DNA from: an uncultured Flavobacteriaceae bacterium
GTDB lineage: Bacteria; Bacteroidota; Bacteroidia; Flavobacteriales; Flavobacteriaceae
Assembly: GCA_947486785.1 (NCBI GenBank)
Contig: CANKUU010000002.1
Span: 175,682-239,681, forward strand
Direction of reading: 5' to 3'
DNA length: 64,000 nt
Part shown: one piece after another, positions 57,001 through 64,000 of the stretch
Layout of the letters: each line of letters starts with the position of its first letter
How positions within the stretch are numbered: the stretch's first letter is position 1
Position numbers and translations under genes: made by a program
Notes under the pieces: generated by a model
What the model was told of the DNA's origin: nothing
Databases searched by the model: none
What the model saw: the letters and a program-made list of their open reading frames with translations, nothing else

Positions 57001-57987
57001 ATGTACCCCTTAAGAAGAAACCGGAGACTACGACAAAATGATGCTATTCGTCACTTAGTTCGTGAAAACATTATAACACCAAGTGACTTTTTAGTGCCCC
57101 TTTTCGTGGTAGAAGGCAAAGGAATTAAAGAAGAAATTTCTTCAATGCCTAATTATTACCGTTTAAGTTTAGATGAGCTTGAAAAAGAGGTGAAAGAACT
57201 TTGGAGCATGGGCCTATGTGCCGTTTTACTCTTTGTAAAAGTACCTGATCGCTTAAAAGATAACAAGGGAACGGAAGCCCTAAACCCAAACGGTCTAATG
57301 CAATTAGCAGTTAAAAGAGTTAAAAATGCTTGTCCAGAAATGTTGGTAATGACCGATGTTGCTTTAGATCCTTATTCATCATTCGGGCATGATGGTATTG
57401 TACAAGATGGACAGATTTTAAATGACGAGTCTGCCGAAATTTTAGCTGAAATAAGTATTAGCCATGCAGAGGCGGGTGCAAATTTTGTAGCGCCAAGCGA
57501 TATGATGGATGGGCGTATTCTTACTATTAGAGAGGCGTTAGAAGATGAAGGTCATATTAATACTGGTATAATGAGTTATAGCGCCAAGTATGCAAGTGCT
57601 TTTTACGGCCCTTTTCGAGATGCTTTAGACTCTGCACCGGTAGATATGAAAAACATACCTAAGGATAAGAAAACATATCAAATGGATGCTGCCAATAGAT
57701 TTGAAGCTATTTCGGAAACTCAAGCAGATATTGATGAAGGGGCAGATATTGTGATGGTAAAACCAGGTATCGCCTATTTAGATATTGTTCGTGAAATTAG
57801 AAACGAAGTAGAAGTGCCTGTTGCGGTATACCAAGTTAGTGGAGAATATGCCATGATAAAAGCCGCCGCCGAAAAAGGATGGCTAGACCATGACGCTGTT
57901 ATGATGGAACAATTGATTGCTTTTAAAAGAGCAGGCGCCAATATCATCGCCAGCTATTTCGCCAAAGATGTAGTAAAATTGATGTAA
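57001..57987 (+). CDS. hemB: Delta-aminolevulinic acid dehydratase (porphobilinogen synthase)
   Basis: This roughly 328-residue enzyme condenses two aminolevulinates to porphobilinogen. Active-site lysines are in MSYSAKYASAFYGPFRDA and VMVKPGIAYLD, and NFVAPSDMMDGRI is also conserved. The metal loop reads MTDVALDPYSSFGHDG, the Asp-type version without the three zinc cysteines. The enzyme should therefore be of the zinc-independent (magnesium-responsive) class. The ATG at 57001 (MYPLRRNRRLRQND) is chosen because a -7 box overlaps the upstream TTG. It is the last haem gene in the row. Confidence 0.97.
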   Translation: MYPLRRNRRLRQNDAIRHLVRENIITPSDFLVPLFVVEGKGIKEEISSMPNYYRLSLDELEKEVKELWSMGLCAVLLFVKVPDRLKDNKGTEALNPNGLMQLAVKRVKNACPEMLVMTDVALDPYSSFGHDGIVQDGQILNDESAEILAEISISHAEAGANFVAPSDMMDGRILTIREALEDEGHINTGIMSYSAKYASAFYGPFRDALDSAPVDMKNIPKDKKTYQMDAANRFEAISETQADIDEGADIVMVKPGIAYLDIVREIRNEVEVPVAVYQVSGEYAMIKAAAEKGWLDHDAVMMEQLIAFKRAGANIIASYFAKDVVKLM

Positions 57988-58480
57988 ACTGCGATAATAC
58001 TTAATCTTACTTTTAAGAAAAATAGTTTTGGGTTATTTAAAAAATCTATTTTTTCTGCTTTTTAGTAACTTTGATAGCTTACCGTAGTACAAAACAAACT
58101 TTTAATGTTCTACAATTATTGGTAGCTAAACAGTACCCATTAGTTTTCATAAGCCCTTTATTCAACTAAACAGCATAGCTTTCAACCTGTTGGGCTAAAC
58201 GATATTTACCACCTTAGTATCGATATCTAAATAACTGCGGCAGTACCTACTTTAGTAGTAAATAATTCTGTCAAAACCTTTTTTTAGGCACTTTGGGGTA
58301 AAGAACTTCAAAAGTTAAATGGTATTTATATATTTATTTACTCGTGCGTATCCTTCTAAAACTATCTTCACCTATATCGTTTAAACCTTATATATGCGCT
58401 ATCTTAAGTATTCTATAAAGCCAATAAGGCATACACAAATTCGCATTATTCTTAGTACTTTTACTAAATAAATAGATACT
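57988..58480. other. Gene-poor interval after hemB
   Basis: No coding frame was accepted. A TAACTTTG sequence at 58066-58073 matches the -7 consensus but lies 400 bases before the next gene, so it could start a non-coding transcript or be chance. No terminator hairpin after hemB was evident. Confidence 0.45.
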
Positions 58481-59605
58481 ATGGGCCTTCTTATTTTTTA
58501 CGCAGTTATTTCCATTTTTTTTTCATTTCTATGCTCCATATTAGAAGCGGTGTTATTAAGTGTAACACCAACCTTTATAAATATAAAAAAGAAAGAAGGT
58601 AAGGCCTATGCCGAAACTTTAGAAGAACTTAAAAAAGACGTAGACCAGCCTTTAATTGCTATTTTAACCCTTAATACCATAGCACATACCGTTGGTGCTA
58701 TCTTGGTAGGTGTACAAGCAAAAGTTGCTTATGTTGAAATATACGGTAGTTCTACACAATCCATATTCGGAATTGTCTTTACAGAAGATTTAATGGTTGC
58801 TGTTGTATCTACTTTAATGACCATATTAATTCTGGTAGCTTCAGAAATAATACCCAAAACTATTGGAGCTACCTACTGGAAAAGTTTGGCCAATTTCACT
58901 ACCAAAACCTTAAAAATAATGGTTCTTATTCTAAAAATGACAGGACTTCTTTGGGTGTTACAGCTATTTACTAAATTGGTTGGTGGCAAAGGGCATCATG
59001 GTAGTGTCCTAAGTAGAGACGATTTTAGCGCTATGGCAGACATTGCCCACGAAGAAGGCGTTTTTGAAAAATCAGAATCTACGATTATTAAAAATTTGCT
59101 TCGTTTTGATGAAGTTCTCGTTAAAGATATTATGACCCCTAGAACGGTAATGAAAATTGCTTCTGAAAAGCAAAGCATAAAAGAGTATTACCAAGAAAAT
59201 ACCAAAATGCGTTTTTCTCGTATTCCTGTATACAGCGAAAAAGAAGATCATATTACAGGCTTTGTTCTAAAAGACAATATTTTAGAAGAACTTGTTCGTG
59301 AAAATGGCGGCGTTGCCTTATCGAAACTTAAAAGAGAGCTTTTAATTACCAATAGAAATACTCCCATACCTGCCTTATTTAACACCCTAATAACCAATCG
59401 ACAACATATCGCGCTAGTTGTAGATGAATTTGGCTCGGTTAGTGGTTTGGTTACTATGGAAGATGTGATAGAAACGCTTTTGGGCCTAGAGATAATGGAC
59501 GAGAGCGACAATGTCGCAGATTTACAGCAATTAGCACGAAAGAATTGGAAAATTAGAGCAGAACGAACAGGTATTGTAGAAAAAGAAGATGCTAAAGGCC
59601 AATGA
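58481..59605 (+). CDS. CNNM/CorC-type (DUF21 plus CBS pair) membrane protein
   Basis: This 374-residue protein has an N-terminal DUF21/CNNM transmembrane domain (about 1-150, three to four helices, e.g. SFLCSILEAVLLSVTPTFI and ILILVASEIIPKTIGATYW). A tandem CBS region follows (about 195-345: DEVLVKDIMTPRTVM, RFSRIPVYSEKEDHI, VVDEFGSVSGLVTMEDVIETLLG). The usual C-terminal CorC_HlyC domain is absent; only about 30 charged residues remain. It is likely a magnesium or cobalt efflux-type transporter. The stop overlaps the next start by 4 bases (ATGA). Confidence 0.92.
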   Translation: MGLLIFYAVISIFFSFLCSILEAVLLSVTPTFINIKKKEGKAYAETLEELKKDVDQPLIAILTLNTIAHTVGAILVGVQAKVAYVEIYGSSTQSIFGIVFTEDLMVAVVSTLMTILILVASEIIPKTIGATYWKSLANFTTKTLKIMVLILKMTGLLWVLQLFTKLVGGKGHHGSVLSRDDFSAMADIAHEEGVFEKSESTIIKNLLRFDEVLVKDIMTPRTVMKIASEKQSIKEYYQENTKMRFSRIPVYSEKEDHITGFVLKDNILEELVRENGGVALSKLKRELLITNRNTPIPALFNTLITNRQHIALVVDEFGSVSGLVTMEDVIETLLGLEIMDESDNVADLQQLARKNWKIRAERTGIVEKEDAKGQ

Positions 59606-60075
59606 AAACTGCCTTCATAAATACCCCGCTTGGAACCGCAAAAATCGAAGGCGATGCAGACGGTATCGCCATAATTAAGCTGCTAAAAACTACTATAACA
59701 CCAACCTCAGTAATACCTGAAGTTTTAGCAGATGCCGTATATCAATTGCAAGAATACTTTAATGGAGATCGAGAAAATTTCGATTTAAAACTAAACCCAA
59801 GCGGCACAGAGTTTCAAAAAAGGGTTTGGACCGCTTTAAAAGATATTCCGTTCGGCAAAACATTTTCTTATCTACAACTATCAAAAAAGCTAGGAGATGT
59901 TAAGGCAATTCGCGCTGTGGCATCGGCTAATGGAAAAAATCCGATATGGATTGTGGTACCCTGCCATAGAGTTATTGGTAGCGACGGTTCGTTAACTGGT
60001 TATGCGGGTGGCTTGCATCAAAAAAGGTGGCTTTTAGATCATGAAAGTCCGGTAAAACAACAATCATTGTTTTAA
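59602..60075 (+). CDS. ogt: Methylated-DNA-[protein]-cysteine S-methyltransferase
   Basis: This 157-residue suicide DNA-repair protein removes O6-alkyl groups from guanine. The acceptor Cys is in IWIVVPCHRVIGSDGSLTGY, and the helix-turn-helix/arginine-finger region is in AIRAVASANGKNP. The short N-terminal domain fits Ogt-type rather than Ada-type proteins. It is translationally coupled to the CNNM gene by overlap, an odd pairing probably without functional meaning. Confidence 0.95.
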   Translation: MKTAFINTPLGTAKIEGDADGIAIIKLLKTTITPTSVIPEVLADAVYQLQEYFNGDRENFDLKLNPSGTEFQKRVWTALKDIPFGKTFSYLQLSKKLGDVKAIRAVASANGKNPIWIVVPCHRVIGSDGSLTGYAGGLHQKRWLLDHESPVKQQSLF

Positions 60076-60123
60076 CTTTTACTCTTAAAACAGCTAAATT
60101 AGAATAGTTTGTATATTTAAAAC

Positions 60124-60837
60124 ATGTTAAACAAAGTCGCATTAGAACATATTCTGTTTTTAGATATTGAAACCGTTCCTGAAAAAGAGCACTTTGATGA
60201 CTTAAGCGAGGCAGCAAAAGAATTATGGGAGCAGAAAACAAAATATCAGCGAAAAGAAGAATATACTGCGGAAGAATTTTATGATCGTGCTGGTATTTGG
60301 GCAGAATTTGGAAAAATCGTTTGTATCTCTGTAGGTTATTTTCATTTTAGTGGAGAAAATAGAACTTTTAGAACCACTAGTTTTTACGGAACCGAACCAG
60401 AACTACTAAAATCTTTTAAATTACTATTAAATAGTCATTTTAGTACACCCAAACATCTTTTATGTGGCCATAATGCAAAAGAATTTGATTTTCCTTATAT
60501 CGCGCGTCGTATGATAATACATAGTATAGCGCTACCTTATAAACTTAATTTATTTGGCAAAAAACCATGGGAAATTCCACATCTTGATACTATGGAGCTA
60601 TGGAAGTTTGGCGACTACAAGCATTTTACCTCTTTAAAACTACTAGCCCATATACTGGGTATACCCTCACCAAAAGATGACATTGATGGCAGCCAAGTTA
60701 GCCAGGTGTACTATAAAGAAAAAGATATTGATCGTATTATCACATATTGCGAAAAAGATGTTATTACCACGGCACAAGTTTTCTTGCGACTTAGAAACGA
60801 AGAAATATTAGACCCCAATGAAATTAAGAACATCTAA
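60124..60837 (+). CDS. DEDD-type 3'-5' exonuclease (PolB-exonuclease-like)
   Basis: This 237-residue RNase-H-fold nuclease has the metal-binding motifs FLDIETVPE (Exo I), GHNAKEFDFPYIARR (Exo II) and YCEKDVITTAQVF (Exo III, YxxxD). It resembles the predicted polymerase-B-type exonuclease family (DNA_pol_B_exo2-like) common in Bacteroidota. It has no polymerase domain. The cellular role is probably DNA or RNA end trimming. It lies 48 bases after ogt. Confidence 0.88.
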   Translation: MLNKVALEHILFLDIETVPEKEHFDDLSEAAKELWEQKTKYQRKEEYTAEEFYDRAGIWAEFGKIVCISVGYFHFSGENRTFRTTSFYGTEPELLKSFKLLLNSHFSTPKHLLCGHNAKEFDFPYIARRMIIHSIALPYKLNLFGKKPWEIPHLDTMELWKFGDYKHFTSLKLLAHILGIPSPKDDIDGSQVSQVYYKEKDIDRIITYCEKDVITTAQVFLRLRNEEILDPNEIKNI

Positions 60838-60911
60838 TATTTTTTTCGGCAATAGTTATAATTGAACTAGGGTGATATTATACTATATTTACAGCCGAAA
60901 ATATTTCATCT

Positions 60912-61370
60912 ATGAAAACAATTGTTTCCTTTTTACTTCTTACTCTCTGTTTTTCTTGCATAAACAAACCCGAAAATGTTAAACTAGATTATACCGCTGA
61001 AAACAATGCTGATATTGTTGCTTATATCGAAGAAAATAACTTAGATGCCCAGCGAAGCCCCTCTGGTTTATATTACGTAATAGAGTCTGAAGGAACTGGA
61101 GAGCAACCTGAAGCCAATTCAAATGTGACCGTTGCCTATAAAGGCTATTTTTTAAACAATCAAGTTTTTGATGAAAGTGATGCTGAAGGTGTTTCTTTTA
61201 ATCTTCAACAAGTCATCCAAGGCTGGACCGAAGGCATTCGTTATTTTAAAGAAGGGGGTAACGGCATTCTTTTAATACCATCACATTTAGGTTACGGATC
61301 TTTCGATAATAGATCAATACCAGGTGGTTCAGTACTCATCTTTGAGGTTCGTCTTATTTCGGTAAATTAA
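60912..61370 (+). CDS. FKBP-type peptidyl-prolyl isomerase lipoprotein
   Basis: This 152-residue lipoprotein (signal IVSFLLLTLCFSC) has a C-terminal FKBP domain from about residue 55: VTVAYKGYFLNNQVFDES, QVIQGWTEGIRYFKEGG, IPSHLGYGS and LIFEVRLISV. It should help proline-limited folding of exported proteins in the periplasm. It ends 6 bases from the end of the convergent EEP gene. Confidence 0.93.
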   Translation: MKTIVSFLLLTLCFSCINKPENVKLDYTAENNADIVAYIEENNLDAQRSPSGLYYVIESEGTGEQPEANSNVTVAYKGYFLNNQVFDESDAEGVSFNLQQVIQGWTEGIRYFKEGGNGILLIPSHLGYGSFDNRSIPGGSVLIFEVRLISVN

Positions 61371-61376
61371 AAAGTA

Positions 61377-62351
61377 TTATTTATTATACTTTAATTGAAT
61401 GTATACAGGAAAATGATCACTATAACCCCCGATATATTTTCCACCTACATAAGTGCGATAAGGAGTTCCTTTAAATTTTCCTTTAAATTCGGTTAAAAAA
61501 TTTTCGTCGAAAATGTTGGCATGTGCAAAACTATGCGTGCCCTTTTGAAAATTAAAAAAATTATGAGACACCATAATTTGATCAAATAATAACCACGCTT
61601 TTTTATAGTTAGCACTACCTCTGTTTGGAGTTAATAGCTTTTTCATAGGGTTATACAATTTTTCAGACTGCATTAAGTGCTGTATACTCTCATCGTTAGG
61701 CCCATCATTAAAATCACCCATAATAATATAGTTAGGCTTTTCTATCTCCTTTTCTATTTTTTCCATAAAATCAACAATAGTCTGTGCGGCTTGCACCCGT
61801 TTAAAGCTAGACGCCTTATCGCCGTCTCTTCGAGAAGGCCAGTGATTTACAAAAATGTGAACTTCCTCTTTATTTAATAAGCCTTTTACATACAATATAT
61901 CTCTTGTAGCATCACGAACCCCGTCCTTTTCAAAAATCATTAAAGTAATTGGTTCAGAATGTAGCACCTCAAAATAGTCTCTATTATAAATGAGCCCCGT
62001 ATCTATACCTCTTTCATCAGGCGAATCGTAATGTACATAGCCATAATTGAAATTTTTTAACGGCTCTACTGCTATTAAATCTTCTATAACCTCTTTATTT
62101 TCAACCTCGGCAATACCCATAATAGCTGGAGGTCTTTTAGAGCCCTCGTCACCAACCTCTGCAATAGTTCTGGCTAATTTATTAATCTTACTATTATACC
62201 TTTTTATAGACCATTTTTTAAGTCCCGTTGGTGTAAAATCATCGTCTAATGTGTTAGGATTGTTGTAAATATCAAACAGGTTTTCTAAATTATAAAAGCC
62301 TATGGTGTAAAGATTATTAACCTTTTTTCTTTTCAAAAATGAGAAATTCAT
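61377..62351 (-). CDS. Endonuclease/exonuclease/phosphatase (EEP) family protein
   Basis: This 324-residue protein has the EEP fold. FYNLENLFD carries the first Asn, MGIAEVENKEV the catalytic Glu, FVNHWPSRRDG the His, and YIIMGDFNDGPNDES the Asp-x-Asn pair, with the final GYSDHFPVYIQL giving the Asp-His pair. All catalytic residues are present. There is no clear signal peptide. The substrate (nucleic acid or phosphoester) is unknown. Confidence 0.9.
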   Translation of the reverse strand: MNFSFLKRKKVNNLYTIGFYNLENLFDIYNNPNTLDDDFTPTGLKKWSIKRYNSKINKLARTIAEVGDEGSKRPPAIMGIAEVENKEVIEDLIAVEPLKNFNYGYVHYDSPDERGIDTGLIYNRDYFEVLHSEPITLMIFEKDGVRDATRDILYVKGLLNKEEVHIFVNHWPSRRDGDKASSFKRVQAAQTIVDFMEKIEKEIEKPNYIIMGDFNDGPNDESIQHLMQSEKLYNPMKKLLTPNRGSANYKKAWLLFDQIMVSHNFFNFQKGTHSFAHANIFDENFLTEFKGKFKGTPYRTYVGGKYIGGYSDHFPVYIQLKYNK

Positions 62352-62405
62352 ACTTCTTATTGCTTGCGAAGCTAAATTTACAAAAAACGTTACCTAAGTA
62401 TTAAC

Positions 62406-62413
62406 TAGATTTG
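62406..62413 (+). promoter_or_regulatory. Promoter -7 element for hflX
   Basis: TAGATTTG matches TAnnTTTG, 17 bases before the ATG. Confidence 0.55.
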
Positions 62414-62430
62414 TATTTTAAATAAAGTTC

Positions 62431-63645
62431 ATGATAGAAAAAAAATCTATTGATTATGAAAAAACGGTTTTAATTGGTATTATAAACCGAGAACAGAGCG
62501 AAGAAAAAGTTTCAGAATATCTTGATGAGCTTGAATTTCTCTCTTATACTGCTGGCGGCGAAGTTTACAAACGATTTGTACAGCGTATGGATGTACCTCA
62601 CCCGAAAACACTAATTGGTAGTGGTAAAATGCAAGAAGTAGAAGCTTATGTTAACGAACATAATATAGGTTCTGTTATTTTTGATGACGAACTTACACCG
62701 GCACAACAACGAAATATAGAAAAACAGCTTCGCTGCAAAATTATTGATCGTACCAGCCTTATTCTTGACATATTTGCACAGCGGGCGCAAACTAGCTACG
62801 CAAGAACTCAGGTAGAACTAGCCCAATACCAATATCTATTACCAAGACTAACAGGCTTATGGACGCACCTTGAACGACAAAAAGGGGGTATTGGCATGAG
62901 AGGACCCGGAGAAACTGAAATTGAAACTGACAGACGTATCGTGCGCGATCGTATTTCATTACTTAAGAAAAAATTGTTGAAGATTGACCGCCAAATGGAA
63001 ACCCAACGCGGTAACCGAGGAGCTTTAGTTAGGGTTGCCTTAGTAGGTTATACTAATGTTGGTAAATCTACGCTAATGAATGTGGTTAGCAAAAGTGATG
63101 TATTTGCTGAAAATAAATTGTTTGCAACACTTGACACTACCGTACGTAAAGTAGTTATGGGCAATCTGCCTTTTCTCTTGAGCGATACTGTTGGCTTTAT
63201 TAGAAAGTTACCTACCCAACTGGTTGAAAGCTTTAAAGGTACTTTAGATGAAGTACGAGAAGCAGATTTGTTACTACATGTAGTAGATATATCGCACCCA
63301 CAATTTGAAGAACAGATAGCTTCGGTAAATAAAATATTAGATGAAATAAAAAGTGGCGACAAAAAAAGTATTATCATCTTTAATAAAATTGATCAATACA
63401 AGCACGAAACTATTGATGATGATGATTTAATTACCGAAAAAACAGGTAAACACTTTACCATAGCTGAGTGGAAAAAAACTTGGATGCAAAAAGTGGGTGA
63501 TCGCGCTTTATTTATTTCTGCTTTAAACAAAGAAAATTTAGATGAGTTTCGCAAAAGGGTATACGACGAAGTGCGCGATATTCATGTCACTCGTTTTCCG
63601 TATAATAACTTTCTATACCCTGAGCATTTAGATGAATATTCTTGA
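62431..63645 (+). CDS. hflX: GTPase HflX
   Basis: This 404-residue ribosome-associated GTPase splits stalled 70S ribosomes. The N-terminal HflX domain (VIFDDELTPAQQRNIEKQL) and a Gly-rich linker (GGIGMRGPGETEIETDRR) precede the G domain. The G domain has G1 GYTNVGKSTL, G3 DTVGFIRKLP, G4 FNKIDQ and a G5-like ISALN. Full length. It is a single-gene unit with its own -7 box. Confidence 0.96.
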   Translation: MIEKKSIDYEKTVLIGIINREQSEEKVSEYLDELEFLSYTAGGEVYKRFVQRMDVPHPKTLIGSGKMQEVEAYVNEHNIGSVIFDDELTPAQQRNIEKQLRCKIIDRTSLILDIFAQRAQTSYARTQVELAQYQYLLPRLTGLWTHLERQKGGIGMRGPGETEIETDRRIVRDRISLLKKKLLKIDRQMETQRGNRGALVRVALVGYTNVGKSTLMNVVSKSDVFAENKLFATLDTTVRKVVMGNLPFLLSDTVGFIRKLPTQLVESFKGTLDEVREADLLLHVVDISHPQFEEQIASVNKILDEIKSGDKKSIIIFNKIDQYKHETIDDDDLITEKTGKHFTIAEWKKTWMQKVGDRALFISALNKENLDEFRKRVYDEVRDIHVTRFPYNNFLYPEHLDEYS

Positions 63646-63726
63646 TGAGTTTATTTATAATAAAAAAAGAATATTCGAATTTCTTATACCTTAATTGAAC
63701 AAACCTTTCAAGTAAACCGCATTAGA

Positions 63727-63849
63727 ATGAACAAACTTGATATAATTATTTTTAAAAATTACAATATTCACCGTAAAAGAGCTGAAAAACTTTGCATTAA
63801 AAAAGACATGCAAAAATTAAATCTAAACCATAGTAGTTCTACTATGTAG
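63727..63849 (+). CDS. Possible 40-residue peptide
   Basis: This is a short ATG-started frame with Lys/Asn-rich composition (KRAEKLCIKKDMQKLNLNH). It has no motif and no clear promoter. It may be chance in AT-rich spacer. Confidence 0.2.
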   Translation: MNKLDIIIFKNYNIHRKRAEKLCIKKDMQKLNLNHSSSTM

Positions 63850-63912
63850 TTCATCGGAGAAATAAAACCGTACGTATTTTTGACCACAGCATGAGCTCTA
63901 TTCACAACAATA

Positions 63913-63931
63913 GTTTAGAAATTTTCTAAAT
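63913..63931. promoter_or_regulatory. Second TTTAGAA-n3-TTCTAAA palindrome
   Basis: GTTTAGAAATTTTCTAAAT contains the 7-bp arms TTTAGAA (63914-63920) and TTCTAAA (63924-63930), identical to the arms of the site at 49802-49820. It lies upstream of whatever begins after base 64000. Confidence 0.6.
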
Positions 63932-64000
63932 CGAAACTATATTTACATTGTAATTAAGAACAAATGTTTGATCCCAAATCGAAACTTTGAACTTAACCAA

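Larger units (their letters stand above)
63646..64000. other. Right-edge spacer
   Basis: No long frame lies between hflX and the window end. It contains a 40-codon ATG frame (63727-63849) and, about 70 bases before the edge, a palindrome (63913-63931) like the one by the AraC gene. Both suggest a regulated gene beginning just beyond the window. Confidence 0.5.

Noticed and set aside
58066..58073. TAACTTTG as the promoter of the CNNM gene
   Set aside because: It matches the -7 consensus but lies about 400 bases before the gene with no -33 partner, so I do not assign it.
61371..61392. AT-only inverted repeat (AAAGTAT / ATACTTT) between the FKBP and EEP genes
   Set aside because: Seven A/T-dominated pairs overlapping the EEP stop region are too weak to call a terminator.
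1..64000. CRISPR arrays, tRNA/rRNA genes, insertion sequences and prophage
   Set aside because: No regularly spaced repeats, tRNA-like T-loop/acceptor patterns, transposase or phage motifs were seen on reading. A tRNA or ISfinder search was not possible here.

Overview
The window reads as a chromosomal stretch of a marine-type flavobacterium (Bacteroidota, Flavobacteriaceae-like). The evidence is low GC content, initiation sites without strong Shine-Dalgarno sequences, several promoter -7 elements of the Bacteroidota form TAnnTTTG, a LytTR/LytS-type two-component pair, a fused hemC-hemD gene, HemJ instead of HemG/HemY, and large secreted BNR-repeat proteins. No rRNA, tRNA, insertion sequence, prophage or CRISPR array was recognised by eye.

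Layout. 1-3,000: the 3' part of a GMC flavoenzyme gene, its Tat-exported small subunit and an exported Hyi-like TIM-barrel protein, probably for periplasmic sugar oxidation. 3,000-3,880: mostly non-coding, with two tiny membrane-peptide ORFs. 3,880-7,500: class Ia ribonucleotide reductase (nrdB, nrdA). 8,270-10,970: LytTR regulator and TPR histidine kinase. 10,965-16,080: DUF3109 protein, MarC, a small membrane protein, CtpA protease, dCMP deaminase, HupE-like protein and a TerB/J-domain protein. 16,310-21,540: bacilliredoxin, lysophospholipid acyltransferase, HD hydrolase, a lipoprotein amidohydrolase whose start codon is abnormal, and a Tat-exported Gfo/Idh/MocA protein. 21,650-30,040: secreted unknown, enoyl-CoA hydratase, a membrane kinase with a one-domain regulator, PhzF, an NtrY-like kinase and HemJ. 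30,090-36,400: tandem 1045-residue BNR/Vps10-like paralogs. 36,506-37,669: a solitary DNA cytosine methyltransferase, followed by a gene-poor stretch and hemH.

39,586-47,674 is the most unusual region. Six co-oriented, tightly packed genes encode a coiled-coil protein, a soluble unknown, a classic-clade AAA ATPase, another unknown and two membrane proteins. The ATPase has Walker A and B, pore loop, sensor-1 and two arginine fingers visible. The combination suggests an undescribed ATP-driven envelope or membrane-remodelling machine. This is an inference from architecture and operon structure.

47,880-58,000: a DUF1460 amidase-like protein, an AraC-type regulator divergent from the haem operon, then hemA, hemCD, hemE, an EI24 protein, a GNAT acetyltransferase, hemF, a lipoprotein and hemB. 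With hemH and hemJ elsewhere, the window carries every step from glutamyl-tRNA to haem except HemL. A 19-bp palindrome (ATTTAGAA-n3-TTCTAAAT) lies in front of the AraC gene, and a near copy lies at the right edge before an unseen gene. A perfect 10-bp inverted repeat encloses the hemA start codon. 58,480-63,650: CNNM/CorC-like protein, Ogt methyltransferase, DEDD exonuclease, FKBP lipoprotein, EEP-family nuclease and HflX.
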